Below, one piece after another: positions 23,459-36,081 of a stretch of 64,000 nt of DNA. Below the pieces are notes generated by a model. The model had not been told where the DNA came from. It saw only the letters and a list, made by a program, of their open reading frames with translations, and searched no databases. Origin of the DNA: Cycas panzhihuaensis (taxonomy: Eukaryota > Cycadophyta). Within the stretch, counting starts at the first letter, position 1. Each line of letters starts with the position of its first letter. The stretch lies in the NCBI GenBank assembly GCA_023213395.1, contig CM041465.1, forward strand, positions 153,209,741 to 153,273,740, given 5' to 3'. Position numbers and translations under genes: made by a program.

Positions 23459-24113
23459 TGTTGAGAAAACTAGGTTCTAATAACCAGAAATCGTAACCAA
23501 GAACTAAACTATTTTGCAACTAGTTACAGGAATTGAAATTAAAATTTAACATGCAAGTTCTTAAACCAGAAATAATACAATAAATAAGTTAGAATGACAT
23601 CACATATACACTAGATATAACATGGTAAAACCCTGGTAGTATGCTAGGAAAACATCCACATAGAAAATGTATCGATCTTTATTATTCAAGAATGGAGAAA
23701 TATATATAATCCATAAAAGAATGTTCATAGTAACAATAACCAACTACCCTACTCTTCACACTACATACAATACATCGGATGCCATTAATATAATGAAAAA
23801 ACACCCTAAATCAAACTATATAAGAGAGTCATATAAGGCATAAATCTTGACCATTAAATCTGAAATATTTTAAATGAATGAACCCATTCTCTTTATAATT
23901 TAGTATGTTTCATAGTGCTAGTTTTTTAGGTGGGGGGTTATTGCCCCTAAACTCCCTCTTTATAGAGGAATGGAGGTCCTCCTACACCCCCCCCCCCCTC
24001 CCCCCACTCCAAGAGGGGCTCTTTTCCCCCTTGGATCGCCCCACAAAAGTTTAGAGAGAAAACTGCACTACTAACCTATCAAAATTTTTATGTCTAAAAC
24101 ATTGTTGTCAACA
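23459..24113 (-). repeat. 3' LTR of F
   Basis: It starts TGTTGAGAAAAC on the + strand. The far end is damaged: about 10 bp of the expected CACAATATCTAA is missing, leaving GTCAACA. It contains a run of 12 C, one T, then 6 C at 23987-24005. Confidence 0.85.
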
Positions 24114-25690
24114 ATCTCCACTTTAACAATAATTTATTTAATATCTTTCTTAGACTATTCATCACCTTTCTGCAAACCAAGAAAAATCAAGCACCATTTA
24201 AACTTCTTCAATAGCACTAGTTTTATGAATATGTCAATATAACTCTATTTTGTGTTAACCTTCTCAAGTGCCACTCTACCTATTTCCATAACTTGTCTAA
24301 TAGAATAGTACTTAAGAGCAATATGCTTTATCCTACTATGATAAACTAGATTCTTTGCTAAGTAAATAACACTTTGACTATCACAAAATAGCTTTACATT
24401 TTTCTATTTCTTTCCAAGATTAACTAATGGACCCTGTAACTAGATTTCTTCCTTATAAGTATGTGATGTAGCAATATATTCTACTTCTATAGTCGATAAT
24501 GTAATTATACTCCATAATTTTGACATCTAACTAACTACACAATTTACAAGAGTAAACACATAACCCGAAGTAGACCTTCTCTTATCTAAATCTCCTCTAA
24601 ATTCTAAATCAACATACCTATAAACCTGATTACTTACACCTTCAAAGTTGATGTAATAGTCACTTGTGCCCCTCAAATACTAAAGCACCAATTTCAATAC
24701 TACCTAATGTTCCTTTTTTAGATCTACCATAAACTTGCAAACTATACTGACTGCATGTGAAATATCAAGTCTTGTACATACCATACCATACATCAAACTT
24801 TCTGCTACACTGGCATAAGGTATATAAGATATATAATCCTTTTCTTCTTCACTACTAGGACTTATACTCGAAGAAAACTTGAAATGGGAAGTTAACGAGA
24901 TACTAAATAGTTTCACATTTTCCACACTAAATCTGGTTAGCACCTTCTCCATATATTTCTTTTGTGATAACCATAGCTTACTATTTTTCCTATCTCTATG
25001 TATCTCTATATTTAAGATTTATTTTACAACTATTAGAGCCTTCATATCAAAAGTCCTAGCCAATTGAGCTTTTAACTTGTTAATTTCTGCCATACTCTTG
25101 CTTGTAACTAGCATGTTATCAACATACAATACCAAGATAATGAATAAGACATTACCTAAGAATTTAAAATAAAGATAATAATCATACTCACTTCTTTTAA
25201 AATTTTGGCTCTATATAAAGGCATCAAACTTTCTGTGTTATTGCTTAGGTGATTACTTTAGGCCATGTAATGATTTCCTGAGCCTATAAATAAGTCTTTT
25301 CTTACCGTCTTATACAAACCCTTAAGGTTAATCTACATAGATCTCCTCATCTAAATGCCCATATAGAAAAGCTATTTTTATATCTAACTACTCCAACTTT
25401 AAATCAAGAGAAGCTACTAAGGTTAATAGAACTCAAATTGAAATAAGTTTAATAATTGGTGAAAAGATCTCATGAGAATCAATACCTACTTTTTGTGTAA
25501 AGCCTTTAGCCACCAATCTTACCCTATATTTGTCAACCTTTCTATCAACATCTATTTTCTTCTTGAAAACCCACTTGTAACCAGTAATCTTTCTACCATG
25601 TCAAAGTTCTACCAAGTCCCATGAATTATTTTTCTTTAAAGTATTTATCTCTTCCTACATAGCCCTCTTCTACTTCTCACAATGGATATC
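24114..25690 (-). pseudogene. F reverse transcriptase and RNase H
   Basis: The same motifs as in E can be followed on the - strand: SWDLVEL near 25640, the VDN/VDDM box near 25100 (now partly altered), RFSVENVKL to MYGMVCTRLDISH (24952-24704), and the RNase H tail near 24150. Stops and frameshifts are dense. Confidence 0.82.
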
Positions 25691-26700
25691 ATCTATTGCT
25701 TTTTGATAGTATGTAGGCTCACCATCATTAGAAACTAAAGTAATAGAAATAGAAGCATTGTACCTAGCAAGTGGATGACTAACTCATGTAGATCTTCTAA
25801 CCATTGGTGGGGGAATATCCATATACTCTTGTAAATCTATTCTAGATTCATCTTCAGAAAGCTCTTCCTGCTTTTCTATTTTCAAAGATGGATGAGTCTC
25901 AAGCTTGATCTATTGATATTCAACATTTTGCTCTTATTTCACTTCATCTTCTACACTGTTTGATTTTAGAAAAGGAGATTCATAAAATATAACATCTCTG
26001 TTAATAGTAATTTTATGGGTAGTAGGATCCTACAACCTGTACCCCTTTATACTATATTTATCACCATAACCAACAAAGATACATCTCTTGGATTTCGGGT
26101 CTAACTTTGAATGTTGACTTTTATTAGTCAAGGCATAAGTAACACAACTAAAAACTTTCAAATTTGAATAGTTGCATGGATGTCTAGTCTATACCTCTTT
26201 AGGAATCTTATAGTCTATTATAAGTAATGGTGACCTATTTAGCAAATAACAAGTTGTATGAATAGCTTCTACCTATAAACCCTACTCCACTCTTATATTA
26301 CTCAGTATGCTTCTTGTTCTTTCTAAGAGAGTCCTATTCATATACTCAGCTATGCCATTCTGCTATAGAGTATAGCTAGTGGTCTTATGCCTTTCAATCC
26401 CAACTTCTCTATAATAGTTCTCAAAATCTAAAGAGTTGAACTCACCTCTATTATTAGTTCTTAAACATTTGATTGATCTATAAGTTCTCTTCTCAACTAG
26501 AGCCTTGAATTGCTTAAATATATTAAAAACTTTAGATTTATTTTTTAAAAAATATACCCTTATCTTTCTAGGGTACTCATCTATAAATGTGATAAAGTAC
26601 AATGATCTTCCATAGGATATTATAGGGGTTGGTCCCCACACATCTGAATGTGCATAATCGAGAACACCTTTATAAGTGTGACTCCCTACTTTAAACTTAA
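25691..26700 (-). pseudogene. F integrase and linker
   Basis: The segment 26641-26363 is open: SLYFITFIDEYPRKIRVYF, then FKQFKALVEKRT, then LRTNNRGEFNS. The first Asp of the core (FIDEYP) is present; at the second the family reads LRxDN but F reads LRTNN, so a catalytic Asp has become Asn. The linker to 25691 is broken. Confidence 0.82.
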
Positions 26701-27300
26701 GTTTAGACTATTTTCTAAAAATATAATATTTACAAAAAATCAAGTCTGAAAGATGCAAGTTAAGAAGCAACTTACTGTTCATCAAAACCTTAAGTCCTCT
26801 CTCACCCATATGCCTAAGTTTCTAATGCTATGACTGAGTTGGATCTTCTACAATTTTTGATATTATAGTTGCATGACTCACATCTATACTTTCCACCAAA
26901 ATATAAAGGTTCCATTTCTTTAAGGCTTTCATAACAACCAAGGTTCCCTTTGACACCTTCAAGACTTCGTCATAATCTGTGTACTTATAATCACTAGAAT
27001 TTACTTCACCTAAGGAAATTAGATTCTTTTTTAGATTAGGTACACGTCTAACTTTAGTTAATGTTCTCACTACACCATCAAACATTTTAATTTTGATGCT
27101 ACCAATGCCCATCATCTTACAAGAAACTTCATTTTTGATAAGTACATCACCACTATCAAGAGGTTGGTATAATGAAAACTAACTCTTATATATACATATG
27201 TTGTGTGGAGTACCTTAATCTAATAACCAATCATGATCTTAATGGGAAACACTACAAGTAACCAAGACATCATCATCAATATCTTGCTTCAACTCCAACT
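26701..27300 (-). pseudogene. F protease and pre-integrase region
   Basis: The segment 27115-26828 reads MGIGSIKIKMFDGVVRTL, then VPNLKKNLISLGEV. The active site near 27210 reads D-stop-G (TAA at the Ser codon), with the catalytic Asp retained. The zinc region that follows is degraded. Confidence 0.75.
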
Positions 27301-28090
27301 AATTAACATCCTTGCTAGGATCTTATTTTTTTTAGAACTCCTTCCTTTTGTAGTAATCCTTCTTTGAGGTGACCTATCTTACTATAGTGCCAACATCTAA
27401 GCTTATTGTTCTTGCCTTTTGACTTTAACCTTGATGTGTCCTTGGAGCTTTATCCTCTCTCAATCATTTTTCCCCTTATTATTATAGCTTCTAGTGTGGA
27501 GGTTTCAAGACTAGACTTCTTCCACCTCTTCCGTCAACAAAGCACTTACAATAGAATTATAGTCTAATTTATGTATACTGCTAAAACTAATTGAGGCGAC
27601 AATATTATCCTAAGATTCTAGTAATAAACATAACAAGGTAATAGCCTTGTTCTTATTCTCAATTGTGACATTGATGCTAGCTAACTGATAAATAAGAGAG
27701 TTAAAAAGATTTAAGTGATCAAGAATTTTTATACCTTCTTTCATCTATAATAAGTACAATTACCTTTTCAAGTAGATTTGATTCACCACTAATTTAGTTA
27801 TGTACAAGGCTTCCAACCAGGTCTATAATATTACTACTGTCTTCTCCCCTATAATGTTAAATAGAACTTCATCTACCAAGCACAGTAATATTGTGCTAAG
27901 ATCCCTTTTATCCAAATCATCCTCCTATTCGTCATTGTCTATCCCTATAGGTTTCTTCGATTTACCTGTAAGAGCTCTATACAATTCCTATTATACCAGA
28001 ACATCATATGCTTTAAGTTTCTACAACTTCAAGTTATTATTACAATTGAATTTATCCACCTCAAAATTTTGCATTCACTAGTTTCGCCAT
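27301..28090 (-). pseudogene. F gag
   Basis: The likely start is ATG 28090 (MAKLVNAKF). The core blocks YKAL/GKSKKP, the ADEVLFNI equivalent near 27860 and a CCHC-like knuckle near 27390 correspond to E, with stops at several Gln and Trp positions. Confidence 0.78.
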
Positions 28091-28146
28091 TTAGTGTAGA
28101 AAAAACCAACACCAAAACCTTCACAAACTTGCTACAAAAATAAAAA

Positions 28147-28162
28147 TGGCTTTGATACCACT
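28147..28162 (-). other. Primer binding site of F
   Basis: The - strand reads AGTGGTATCAAAGCCA after the 5' LTR, one change from the initiator tRNA-Met site. Confidence 0.88.
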
Positions 28163-28824
28163 TATTGAGAAAACTATGTCACAATAACCAGAAACCACCA
28201 CCAAGATCTAAATTATTTTGTAACTAGTTACAAGAATTAAAACTAAAATTTAACATGTAGGTTCTTAAACTAGAGATAATATAATAAATAAATCAAAAAA
28301 CTAAAGCATCACATATACATTAGATATAATGTGGTAAAACCCTAATAGTGTGCTAAGGAAACATCTACACAGGAAAGGTATTGGTCTTTATTATCTAAGA
28401 ATGGAGAAATGTACATTATCTATAGTAAAATATTTACAGCAATAATAACCAGCCACTTTACTCCTTATAGTATATCTAATACATCGAATACCATTAACAT
28501 CATGAAAAAACACCCTAAATCGATCTATATGAGAGAGTCATATAAGGCACAAATTTCAACCATCAAATCTGGAGTATTTTAAATAAACAACCTTGATTCT
28601 CTTTATAATTTAGTATGTTTCATAGTGCTAGTTTTTTAGGTTAGGGGCTATCACTCTCGAACCCCTTCTTTATGTGCACGAGTGGGGGGAGGGAGGTTTA
28701 GCTCTCACTACAACCCCCAGCCAAGGGAGGCCTTAGATCCCACCATAGAAGATTGGGGGGGAGACTGTGCTATCAACCTTTTAAAACTTTTATATCTAAA
28801 ATATTATTGTTACATTATCTAATA
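28163..28824 (-). repeat. 5' LTR of F
   Basis: It is the partner of 23459-24113. On the + strand it begins TATTGAG (TG expected) and ends ATCTAATA (CA expected), so both terminal dinucleotides carry one transition. Confidence 0.88.
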
Positions 28825-28829
28825 ATCCT

Positions 28830-29130
28830 AAAGAGGATCTACTTCCATGATACAAGAAAATTGAAATAAAAGGTGAAAAGAAGCTCCTAAGAGCTAAATG
28901 GTCAAAAGACCCTAAATAAATTAACTCACAAAAGATAACTTACAAATGAATGATAATTCTCTATTTATAGATGTTAGCATTGGCCACTTTTAAAAAATGT
29001 TGACTTTTTAATAAAAACTTATCTTTCAATAATAATAATAAGATTTCTTCTCCCTAATAATAAAAAAAATTGACTTCTAATAATTTATCAAATTTATACC
29101 TAAGTTACATAATTGTATTAGGTCACAACA
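28830..29130 (-). repeat. Main part of J's 3' LTR
   Basis: The - strand LTR start, TGTTGTGACCTAATAC, is at 29130, preceded by the purine tract AGAAGGAAGGAATT. A TATA-like TCTATAAATAGAG lies at 28965-28977 on the - strand. The LTR continues left of F. Confidence 0.7.
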
Positions 29131-29139
29131 AATTCCTTC

Positions 29140-29550
29140 CTTCTAAAAATTTTCTTTGCCTATAAAGTGTTCATAATGATGGGTAATTTTAAATAAATTA
29201 TTCACTCTCTTAGGTTGTCATAGCCCTTTCCATTTAACTAGATACTCTATAATATTTTGTGATCTGAGCTTATGCTAGTGACAATATATTATACTTTCAA
29301 ATTCTAACATAAGTTTTCCCTCTTCATATATTATTGGTAATATAATTATCGCCCCAACATAGTACCTCATCTTTTTCTTAAGGTTAGATACATAGAACAT
29401 GTCATGAATCTTACTACCTTAAGGTAAGTCAAGGGCATAAGCTAATTATCCAATCCTTTACTATATTTGGTATGGGCCATAGAATCTAGGTGAAAATTTA
29501 TATTTCCCTTACTACTTGAGAGAGGTTTACATGTATAGTTATAAGAAAAC
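29140..29550 (-). pseudogene. J integrase C-terminus and chromodomain
   Basis: The - strand shows FYGPY near 29480, LAYALDLP, then KIHDMFYVSNLKKKMRY, and a chromodomain core IIEYLVKWKGL near 29240. The family resembles D. Only about 400 bp of coding sequence remains. Confidence 0.78.
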
Positions 29551-29869
29551 ATCTACAAGATCTAAAATATATATGCAATCATCAATAAACCATTACAAAC
29601 TATTGAAATATTAAAATAATCAAGCACAAATAAGGATATAAGATAGACAAATATTCATAGGCAAAATTGTTACACCACAAGGCTCAAATCTGGTAGAACT
29701 TCCACATTCACAATTATCCAATATATAAATGAGATGAGTGGGGCTTAATTTATAAATGTACCACTAATGTTTACATCAATATTATTAGCTGACATATAGA
29801 CATAAACGATGGACCTGATATATTTATAAATTATGATTAAATTACAAATAGGGGTTGCCTCTTGTACAC
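29551..29869. other. Unassigned, possibly LTR of K
   Basis: It is AT-rich with no coding motif. It follows the end of K's RNase H on the - strand, where a 3' LTR would be expected, but I could not fix its termini. Confidence 0.4.
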
Positions 29870-31140
29870 ACATATAAGTTGAAATAGTTTAAACTTTGGG
29901 TTTCCAAGTACTTTGGTGAAGATATCTACAACTAGTCCTCAATTAATTAGTAAATGAGATCTACTTATTTATTTTACACATTCTCACAGATGAAGTGATG
30001 GCAGACCTTAATATGCTTGGTTTTAGCATGGAAGACTAGATTCCTTGTCATCTTCAATATACTTTGGTTATCATAGTAATGACTGGTAGGTGCAGTTTGT
30101 TGAAGTCCAAACTTGGTGAGAATTCTTCTAGGCTAAATCAACTCCATAGTGGTATGAACAGTTACTTTATATTTCACTTTAGTGGAGGAAAGGGTAATAT
30201 TTCGCTGCTTCTTATAACGTTAAGAGATTGCAACTAAATTCATGTTAAAACTATATCCTAAAGTTGAATGGTGAGTGTCTTGACAATTTACCCAGTCAAC
30301 ATCTATGTATTCTCTGAGGATAAGAATCTTAGTTTGGTTGTAGTCAAGTCCAAACTGATGTATACCATAAATATATTTGAGAATCATAGTTATACTATTC
30401 TAGTGGGATGCTTTGGGTTTTGACATATACCTAGAACAGATCTTAACTACATAATAGATATCTGGTAAAGTGTGGGTGAGGTAGATAGGACTTCCAACTA
30501 ATTATCAGTATAAAGTGGGATCAAATGATTTGCCTTGTTCATCTAGGTTTAACTTGGTTCATGTTTCTATGGAAGTTGGTGCTGGCTTATAATCTATCAT
30601 CTTGAATCTTTGTAAGAGTTCATTGGCATATTTTGATTAAGATAGGAAGATGTGGTCTAGTTTCTATTAAACTTCAATTCTAAGGAAATAATGGAGTAAC
30701 CTAAGATCTATCATCTCAAAGTTACTTTTTAGTTCTGACTATAGCCAAGCTATGCCTTTACTGTTGTTCCCTATGATTACTAGATCATCCACATAAAATA
30801 ATGATGGTGATCAAGTTTTCTCTAACATAAATATACAAGTCTAGGTCAAAGGGTAAATAATAAAATCTATGCTAAGTGAGGAAGGCATCAATCCTTATAT
30901 ACCAAGCACGTGGTACTTTCTTTAGTCTATACAAAGCTTTCTTGAGCTTATAAACTAAGTTTTCTTTGCTTGGAACACCATAGTCAAGAGGTTGCTTCAA
31001 GAAAACCTCTTCTATAAGCTCTTCATTAAGGAAAGTACTCTTCACATCCATTTGGTAGATTGGCCAATTGAATGCCATGTGCAAAGGGGCAACCAAGAAT
31101 ATCATCCTTGACTCTGGTAAGGTCATTAAGATTGGGTTAC
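29870..31140 (-). pseudogene. Element K: copia RT and RNase H fragment
   Basis: The segment 31126-30872 holds YQMDVKSTFLNEEL, then LVYKLKKALYRLKK, then VPRAWYIRIDAF. The YVDD box (FYVDDLVIIGN) is near 30790. RNase H continues to about 29880 with the KHI/DIFTK-like tail. Gag, protease and integrase are missing. It differs in sequence from A, E and F, so it represents a further copia family. Confidence 0.85.
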
Positions 31141-31812
31141 AGTGGTTTTCCTAAGAGATAAAGGAATACACCCTATTGTTCCAAGAATTCTAAGATGTTT
31201 TTACATGGGATTATTCAGATATGAAGGGTATAGGTTTTGTCATTGTAACCCATAACCTCACTACCATTTCGAGCGTTTACACTGTGTGATAAAAATAATG
31301 CCCTTTACATCCTAAACTATAAGTTGTTATTAAAATATAAGTGGAAAAGTTGCTAGACGTAGGACTTATTACTTCCATTAATTACCCTAAGTGGGTCTCC
31401 AACATGATAGTTATCGCCAAAAAGAATAGGACTATTAGGATTTATGTTGACTTTTGGGATATCAACAATACTTGTCTTAAGGACAACTTCTCTCTCTCGT
31501 TTATCGATCAAATCATTGATTGAACTGTTAGCTTCGAAGTCATGTCCTTAATGGATGGCTTCTTCAGATATAACTAGATCCAAATATCCCTTGAAGATCA
31601 TCACAAGATGACCTTCACTACTCCATGTGGGACCTTTGCTTACAAGGCCATACCCTTTAGATTAAAGAATGCAGGTGCCACTTACCAAAGGGTGATGGAA
31701 TTTATTTTCATGACCTTATAAATAAAACTCTTAAAGATTTTATGGATGATATGATGGGGCTCTCTTGTAAGAGGGCCAATCATCCCATAGACTTTAGAGC
31801 CATCTTCATAAG
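31141..31812 (+). pseudogene. Element L: Tat-like gypsy RT fragment
   Basis: The + strand from about 31340 reads VEKLLDVGLITSINYPKWVSN, with IVIAKKNRTIRIYVDF, DNFSLSFIDQIID, MDGFFRYN, TPCGTFAYKAIPF and NAGATYQRVM. These are RT motifs typical of the Tat/Athila side of gypsy. It ends at HPIDFRAIF where H begins. The first 200 bp are degraded. It is the only Tat-type RT in the window. Confidence 0.82.
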
Positions 31813-32932
31813 TGATCTGAATCTTGAATAGGAAAGTGAAAACTTTAACCAATTAAAACAAAATCCAGAACAATGTACATTATTATTACATAGAATTAAA
31901 AATATTTAGAATTTTCTTACAAAACTCCTTTTGTTTGTGCTTTATTAAGCATGCAAGAGACTGCTACAGCATTTTGGGAGAGAGAAATTGAGTGCTGGGC
32001 GCTCCTTGAGCTGCTACTCGTTCTCTGGAACCTTCGTCTCGAAGTCTGTAAAACTGTTTTTGGTCATTTATTACCAAAAACCCCTTTTTGGTGAAGAAAA
32101 ATTGGCTAGCTTCTCTTTCTGGGATTGCTACTACTGATGTCTTCTCTACTTGGCTATAACTACAATCTTCTGGGCTCCTTTACGATCCCCGCAACAGGTT
32201 TATTCTGCTGCGTTTCCATCTTCTTCTCTCCCAATGCAGATTTTTACTTTTTGGAGCCATTCTCTTTTTGGAAAAATGATTTTTTCAAAGCTTTCCTCGA
32301 ATCCTACTCTGTGCTGCATCTAGGGATGTGACATCCTCTTGTCCCTATCAAAAATCTCTATTGAAATCCCCTTTATTCCTCTCCAAAATTTTGCTTAAAA
32401 GCATTTTCATTTGGGACTATTTTTTCATTTTTTTCATTTTTCAATGGATTCCAAAACAGCTTATTAAATCTTAGAAAAATCCTCTTATTTTGGAGTTTTT
32501 CCTCTTTAAATGTGTAGAGGACACGTGTGCGCACTCTCTCCTCAAATTTTGTGCCAAACGGATCCCATTTGTGCTACCAAAATCATTTCCATTTTTCTTT
32601 TTTTTTTCTTTTTTAACTTTTAAATAGCAGTTGCCTTAGTTGCATAAAGCACTGCGTGTGATGACATGTGTGTAGCTATGACACATAGCACTGCAATAAC
32701 GTAATGCCAACACTGCGTAGCGATGACTGACACAATGTAGCAGTTGTAGCACCTTGGTAGCACCTTTTTGCACTTGTAGAAATATATTTTTTATATTTTT
32801 TAAGCCTTTTAAAGACATATTTCTACTAAATGAAGATCATTAAGCCTTTTTAAGGCAATTTTCTACTACATAAAGACCATTTACATGAAAAATAAAGTAT
32901 TTTAAGAGTATTTAAAGATTCAAAACGGATCA
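31813..32932 (-). repeat. 3' LTR of H, full length
   Basis: It starts TGATCTGAATC and ends GGATCA on the + strand, 1,120 bp. It aligns with both G1 LTRs reversed, including the GCATGCTTAATAAAGCAC block. A GTAGCA-rich repeat region lies at about 32640-32770, where G1 has its 21-bp array. Confidence 0.85.
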
Positions 32933-32952
32933 GAACTCCCTTTTTTTAGGAG
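32933..32952 (-). other. Polypurine tract of H
   Basis: The - strand reads CTAAAAAAAGGGAGTTC before the 3' LTR. Confidence 0.75.
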
Positions 32953-32984
32953 TTCATGGCCTCATGAACTTTCTAGTTGTAAAT

Positions 32985-34340
32985 GAGGGAATTTGATTTT
33001 CCTTATCTACTTATTGTACCATTTTGCTTTGCTAGGTACTTATCCTTTCTCTGTAATTCTGAAGGATTTGATTATACCTCTTTGAGTCTCAGTCTGCTTC
33101 CTTTGAAGAATGCAATCATTTTGCATTAGTTCCTCTTTCTCTATCTGTAACTCCTCTGGGTTTGGTAAGAGTGGAACTCCATCTTCATCTTTATCCAACA
33201 TGGATGGCTCGAATATCTTTAGATTCTCAACATTTACTATGGAATACATCTTCATGAATTCTGGAAGTTCAAGTTGGAAAGTATTTTTCCTAATTTTCTT
33301 TAAGATTGTAAAAGGACCATAATGTAAAGGCTTTAGCTTTTTTCCTTCACCTTGTAATCTTTTCTTACTAAGGTGCAACCAAACTCTACCTCCTTCCTTA
33401 AAGGAATGGCTAGTTCTATGTGCATCATACCACTGCTTGTATCTCTGTTGAGATTTTTAAAGCTGCTCTTTGACCTGTTAATGGATTTTTCTGATTCTTT
33501 CTAAGAATCTTTGTGTCTTTTCATCTCCTTCTTCTTCCTTTCCATTTCCTACAAAACGTTGAGCAGAGAATTCTAAATCGAAAGGACTTGCAGGAAGAAA
33601 TCCCAAACATACCTCAAATGGTGATTTCTGAGTTGAGCTATGGATAGCTCTATTGAATGCAAATTGCAAGTATGGGAGACTTTCATCCCAAGTCTTAGGA
33701 TGCTTGGCATTGTATCCTCGTAATAGTTATACCAATGTCCTGTTGATAACTTCAGTCTGGCCATCTGTTTGAGGATGAAAAGTTGTGCTCATCTTTAGCT
33801 TTATATCCATCATTCCCCAAAGTGTTTGCCAAAAATGACTCAAAAATCTGCTGTCTCGATCAGAAATGATTGAGTTGGAAAGTCCAAAATACTTCCAAAC
33901 ATGCTAGAAAAATAATCTAGCTATGTCTTCTCCTGTATGTGTCTTCCTACAGGGAATCAACATCACCATTTCTTGAACCGATCAACAACTACAAACAAAT
34001 AATCCATACCATTTTTGGTTTGTGGTAGTCCTCCTAGGAAATCCATGGAGATACTTTCCCACGGTCGTGATAGAATGGGAAGTGGAATGTACAATCCAAA
34101 CTTCCTATTGGCTGGCTTTGATGTGCTACATAATGTACATCCTCGTACTGTTGTAGTCACATCTTGCTGCATGTTTGGCCAATACATATATCGCTGCAAG
34201 TTTAGCAACGTCTTTCCCACTCCAAAGTGTCCTGTAACTCGAGAGGTGTGAGCTTCTCTTATCCACTTCAATCGGTCTGCATGCTTTAGAATGCAAAGCT
34301 TGTCTTGCTTGCAAAGAAGCCCATCTTTCAGCTAGAAATC
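32985..34340 (-). pseudogene. H integrase with chromodomain-like tail
   Basis: The H2C2 zinc domain is intact (HTSRVTGHFG to CTLC, 34250-34130). The core follows with SMDFLGGLP, FVVVDRF, the second Asp in SDRDSRF near 33855 and the Glu in QTEVINRTL near 33740, so the DDE triad is complete. The GPF module (HYGPFTILKKI near 33310) and a chromodomain-like tail (CILQRKQTETQRG, then KAKWYN and KFPHL) end it near 32990. Damage seen: a one-base loss near 33968, and a TAA at a Gln codon near 33728. Confidence 0.88.
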
Positions 34341-36076
34341 TGCAACTACTTTTCCTTGCTGTAGCTGCTCAAAGATAGGCTTGAATGCCTCATCTTTCAA
34401 ATACAAATCAACATATTCATTATGGCAGAAAGGTTGAAATTACATAGCTACCAACAAACTGGAATTACCTTGCTGTTGAGGAGGTCTGGACAACAAGTCT
34501 GCAATCTTATTCGTCGTTACTTTCTTGTATTTAACCACGATGTGAAACTACTGCAAATAGGACATCCACTTCATGTGCCTAGCCTGCTGCAACTTGGACT
34601 GAGTCTGTAAAAATTGCAAAGGCTTGTGGTCGGTGTGGATGACTACTTCTTTTCCCAACAAATAGGGTCTCCAATATTTCACTGCTTGGTGCAATGCATA
34701 GAGCTCCTTATCGTAAGTTGGGTAGTTTACGACAGCTCCATTAAATGTCTCTGAATGGTATGCTATCAGTTTTCCTTCTTACTTCAATATTGCTCCCATG
34801 GCATAGCCTGAAGCATCAGTCTCCAATTCAAATGGGTTCTGCAGTGAGGGTAAAGCTAACACTGGTGCCTCATAGATTTTCTGCTTCAAAAGCTTGAAAG
34901 CTTTTTCTTGTTCATTCTCCCAATGAAACTTTGCATATCCTCCCGTCAATGCATGAAGAGCTGCTACAATTTGAGAGGATTTGAAAATAAATTTTCTTAA
35001 ATATTGACATGCACCAATGAAACTTCTTACCTCTGTGGTTGTCTTGGGTGTGGGCCAATTGAGAATGACTTTGATCTTTGTTGGGTCAATCTTCAATTCT
35101 CCTCCTCCAACCACGAAACCTAAGAAGACGAGAGATTGCTTTCCAAACTCGCACTTCTTTAGATTTAGTTTTAACTGCTGCTCTTGGAGAACTTTGAGCA
35201 CTTGCTCAACATGTTGGAGGTGCTCCTCCCATGTTTGGCTAAAAATCAGAATATCATCTAGATAAACAATTACAAAGTCATCAATGAAGGGTCTTAATAC
35301 CTCATTCATCAACCTCATGAAGGTGGTAGGTGCATTGTATAGACCAAATGGCATCACCAACCATTTGAATAATCCTTGCTTCGATTTGAAGGCTATTTTC
35401 CAAGTATCCTCCTCTCAGATTCGAACCTGATGGTAGCCTGATTTCAGTTCCATTTTGCTAAAATATCTTGCTGACTGTAGCTAGTCTAACAAGTCATCTA
35501 TCCGCAGTAAGGGATGACTATTCTTTATGGTGATCTTGTTCAAAGCTCGGTAGTCGATGCACATTCTCCATCCTCCATCTTTCTTTGGCACCAAAATAAT
35601 AGGTGATCCACATGGGGAACAATTCGGCTTAATCACTCCTTATTCCAAGAGTTCTTGAATGTGCCTCTTAATCTCTCATTCTCCAAAACTGAGTTTCGGT
35701 AGGGACTAAGATTCGGCAAAGGTGAATCAACAACTAGCTAGATTTCATGTTCAATTGCCCTTTTAGGGGGTAGCCCTTTCAGCTTTTGGAATACATCACT
35801 GTACCTATTCTTGAGGCCTTCAATCTGCTGCACTTGCTTCCTATCTAGCGCCTGTATTGAGGACTCTACTTTCTCATTTTCTTCCACCTTTGGCTTTATC
35901 GTTACCAGCACAAACTTCCTACAAGCATTAATTAATCTTTTTGCTTGTTGGGAAGATATGAGAGAAATCTTCTTCTGTGGTTTTGATGTATTGATCAGAT
36001 ATGATCTCCTGTCCTTGATGAGTCGAATCTTTCTCAGCCTCCTGTGGTGAACTCCATCTCTATCATAGAGATATGG
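34341..36076 (-). pseudogene. H reverse transcriptase and RNase H, largely open
   Basis: From the X junction the - strand reads PYLYDRDGVHHRRLRKI (end of the protease domain) and a spacer, then RT with [14 protein letters not shown] near 35560, MPFGLYNAPTTF at 35355, and the intact YLDD box near 35270. The stretch 35360-34779 is open for 193 codons. RNase H follows (ETDASGYAMGAIL near 34810, VVIHTDHKPL near 34640). The few stops include a TAG in EIQLVVDSP near 35735 and one between the RT and RNase H parts near 34775. Confidence 0.9.
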
Positions 36077-36081
36077 GCTGC

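Larger units (their letters stand above)
23459..28824 (-). mobile_element. Element F: Tork-like copia, second copy of E's family
   Basis: LTRs at 23459-24113 and 28163-28824 flank a - strand copia genome, 5,366 bp long. An exact 5-bp target duplication ATCCT lies at 23454-23458 and 28825-28829. Proteins and LTRs align with E, but F has many more stops and small indels, so it is older or has decayed faster. Confidence 0.93.
23410..29550 (-). mobile_element. Element J: gypsy 3' end split by F
   Basis: J's integrase/chromodomain tail (29140-29550) is followed on the - strand by a polypurine tract and an LTR beginning TGTTGTGACC at 29130. F lies in that LTR: removing it joins 23458 to 28830. A TG at 23410 could be the other LTR terminus on the + strand, giving an LTR of about 350 bp. 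The 5' half of J is not present. Confidence 0.6.

Noticed and set aside
32125-32331. 68-codon hydrophobic ORF on the + strand
   Set aside because: It lies inside H's 3' LTR, antisense to the element, and is not kept in the other LTRs of the family.
33573-33764. 63-codon ORF on the - strand resembling one at 7935-8126
   Set aside because: Both are the second frame of the conserved integrase region in H and G1; the similarity comes from the overlapping integrase codons.
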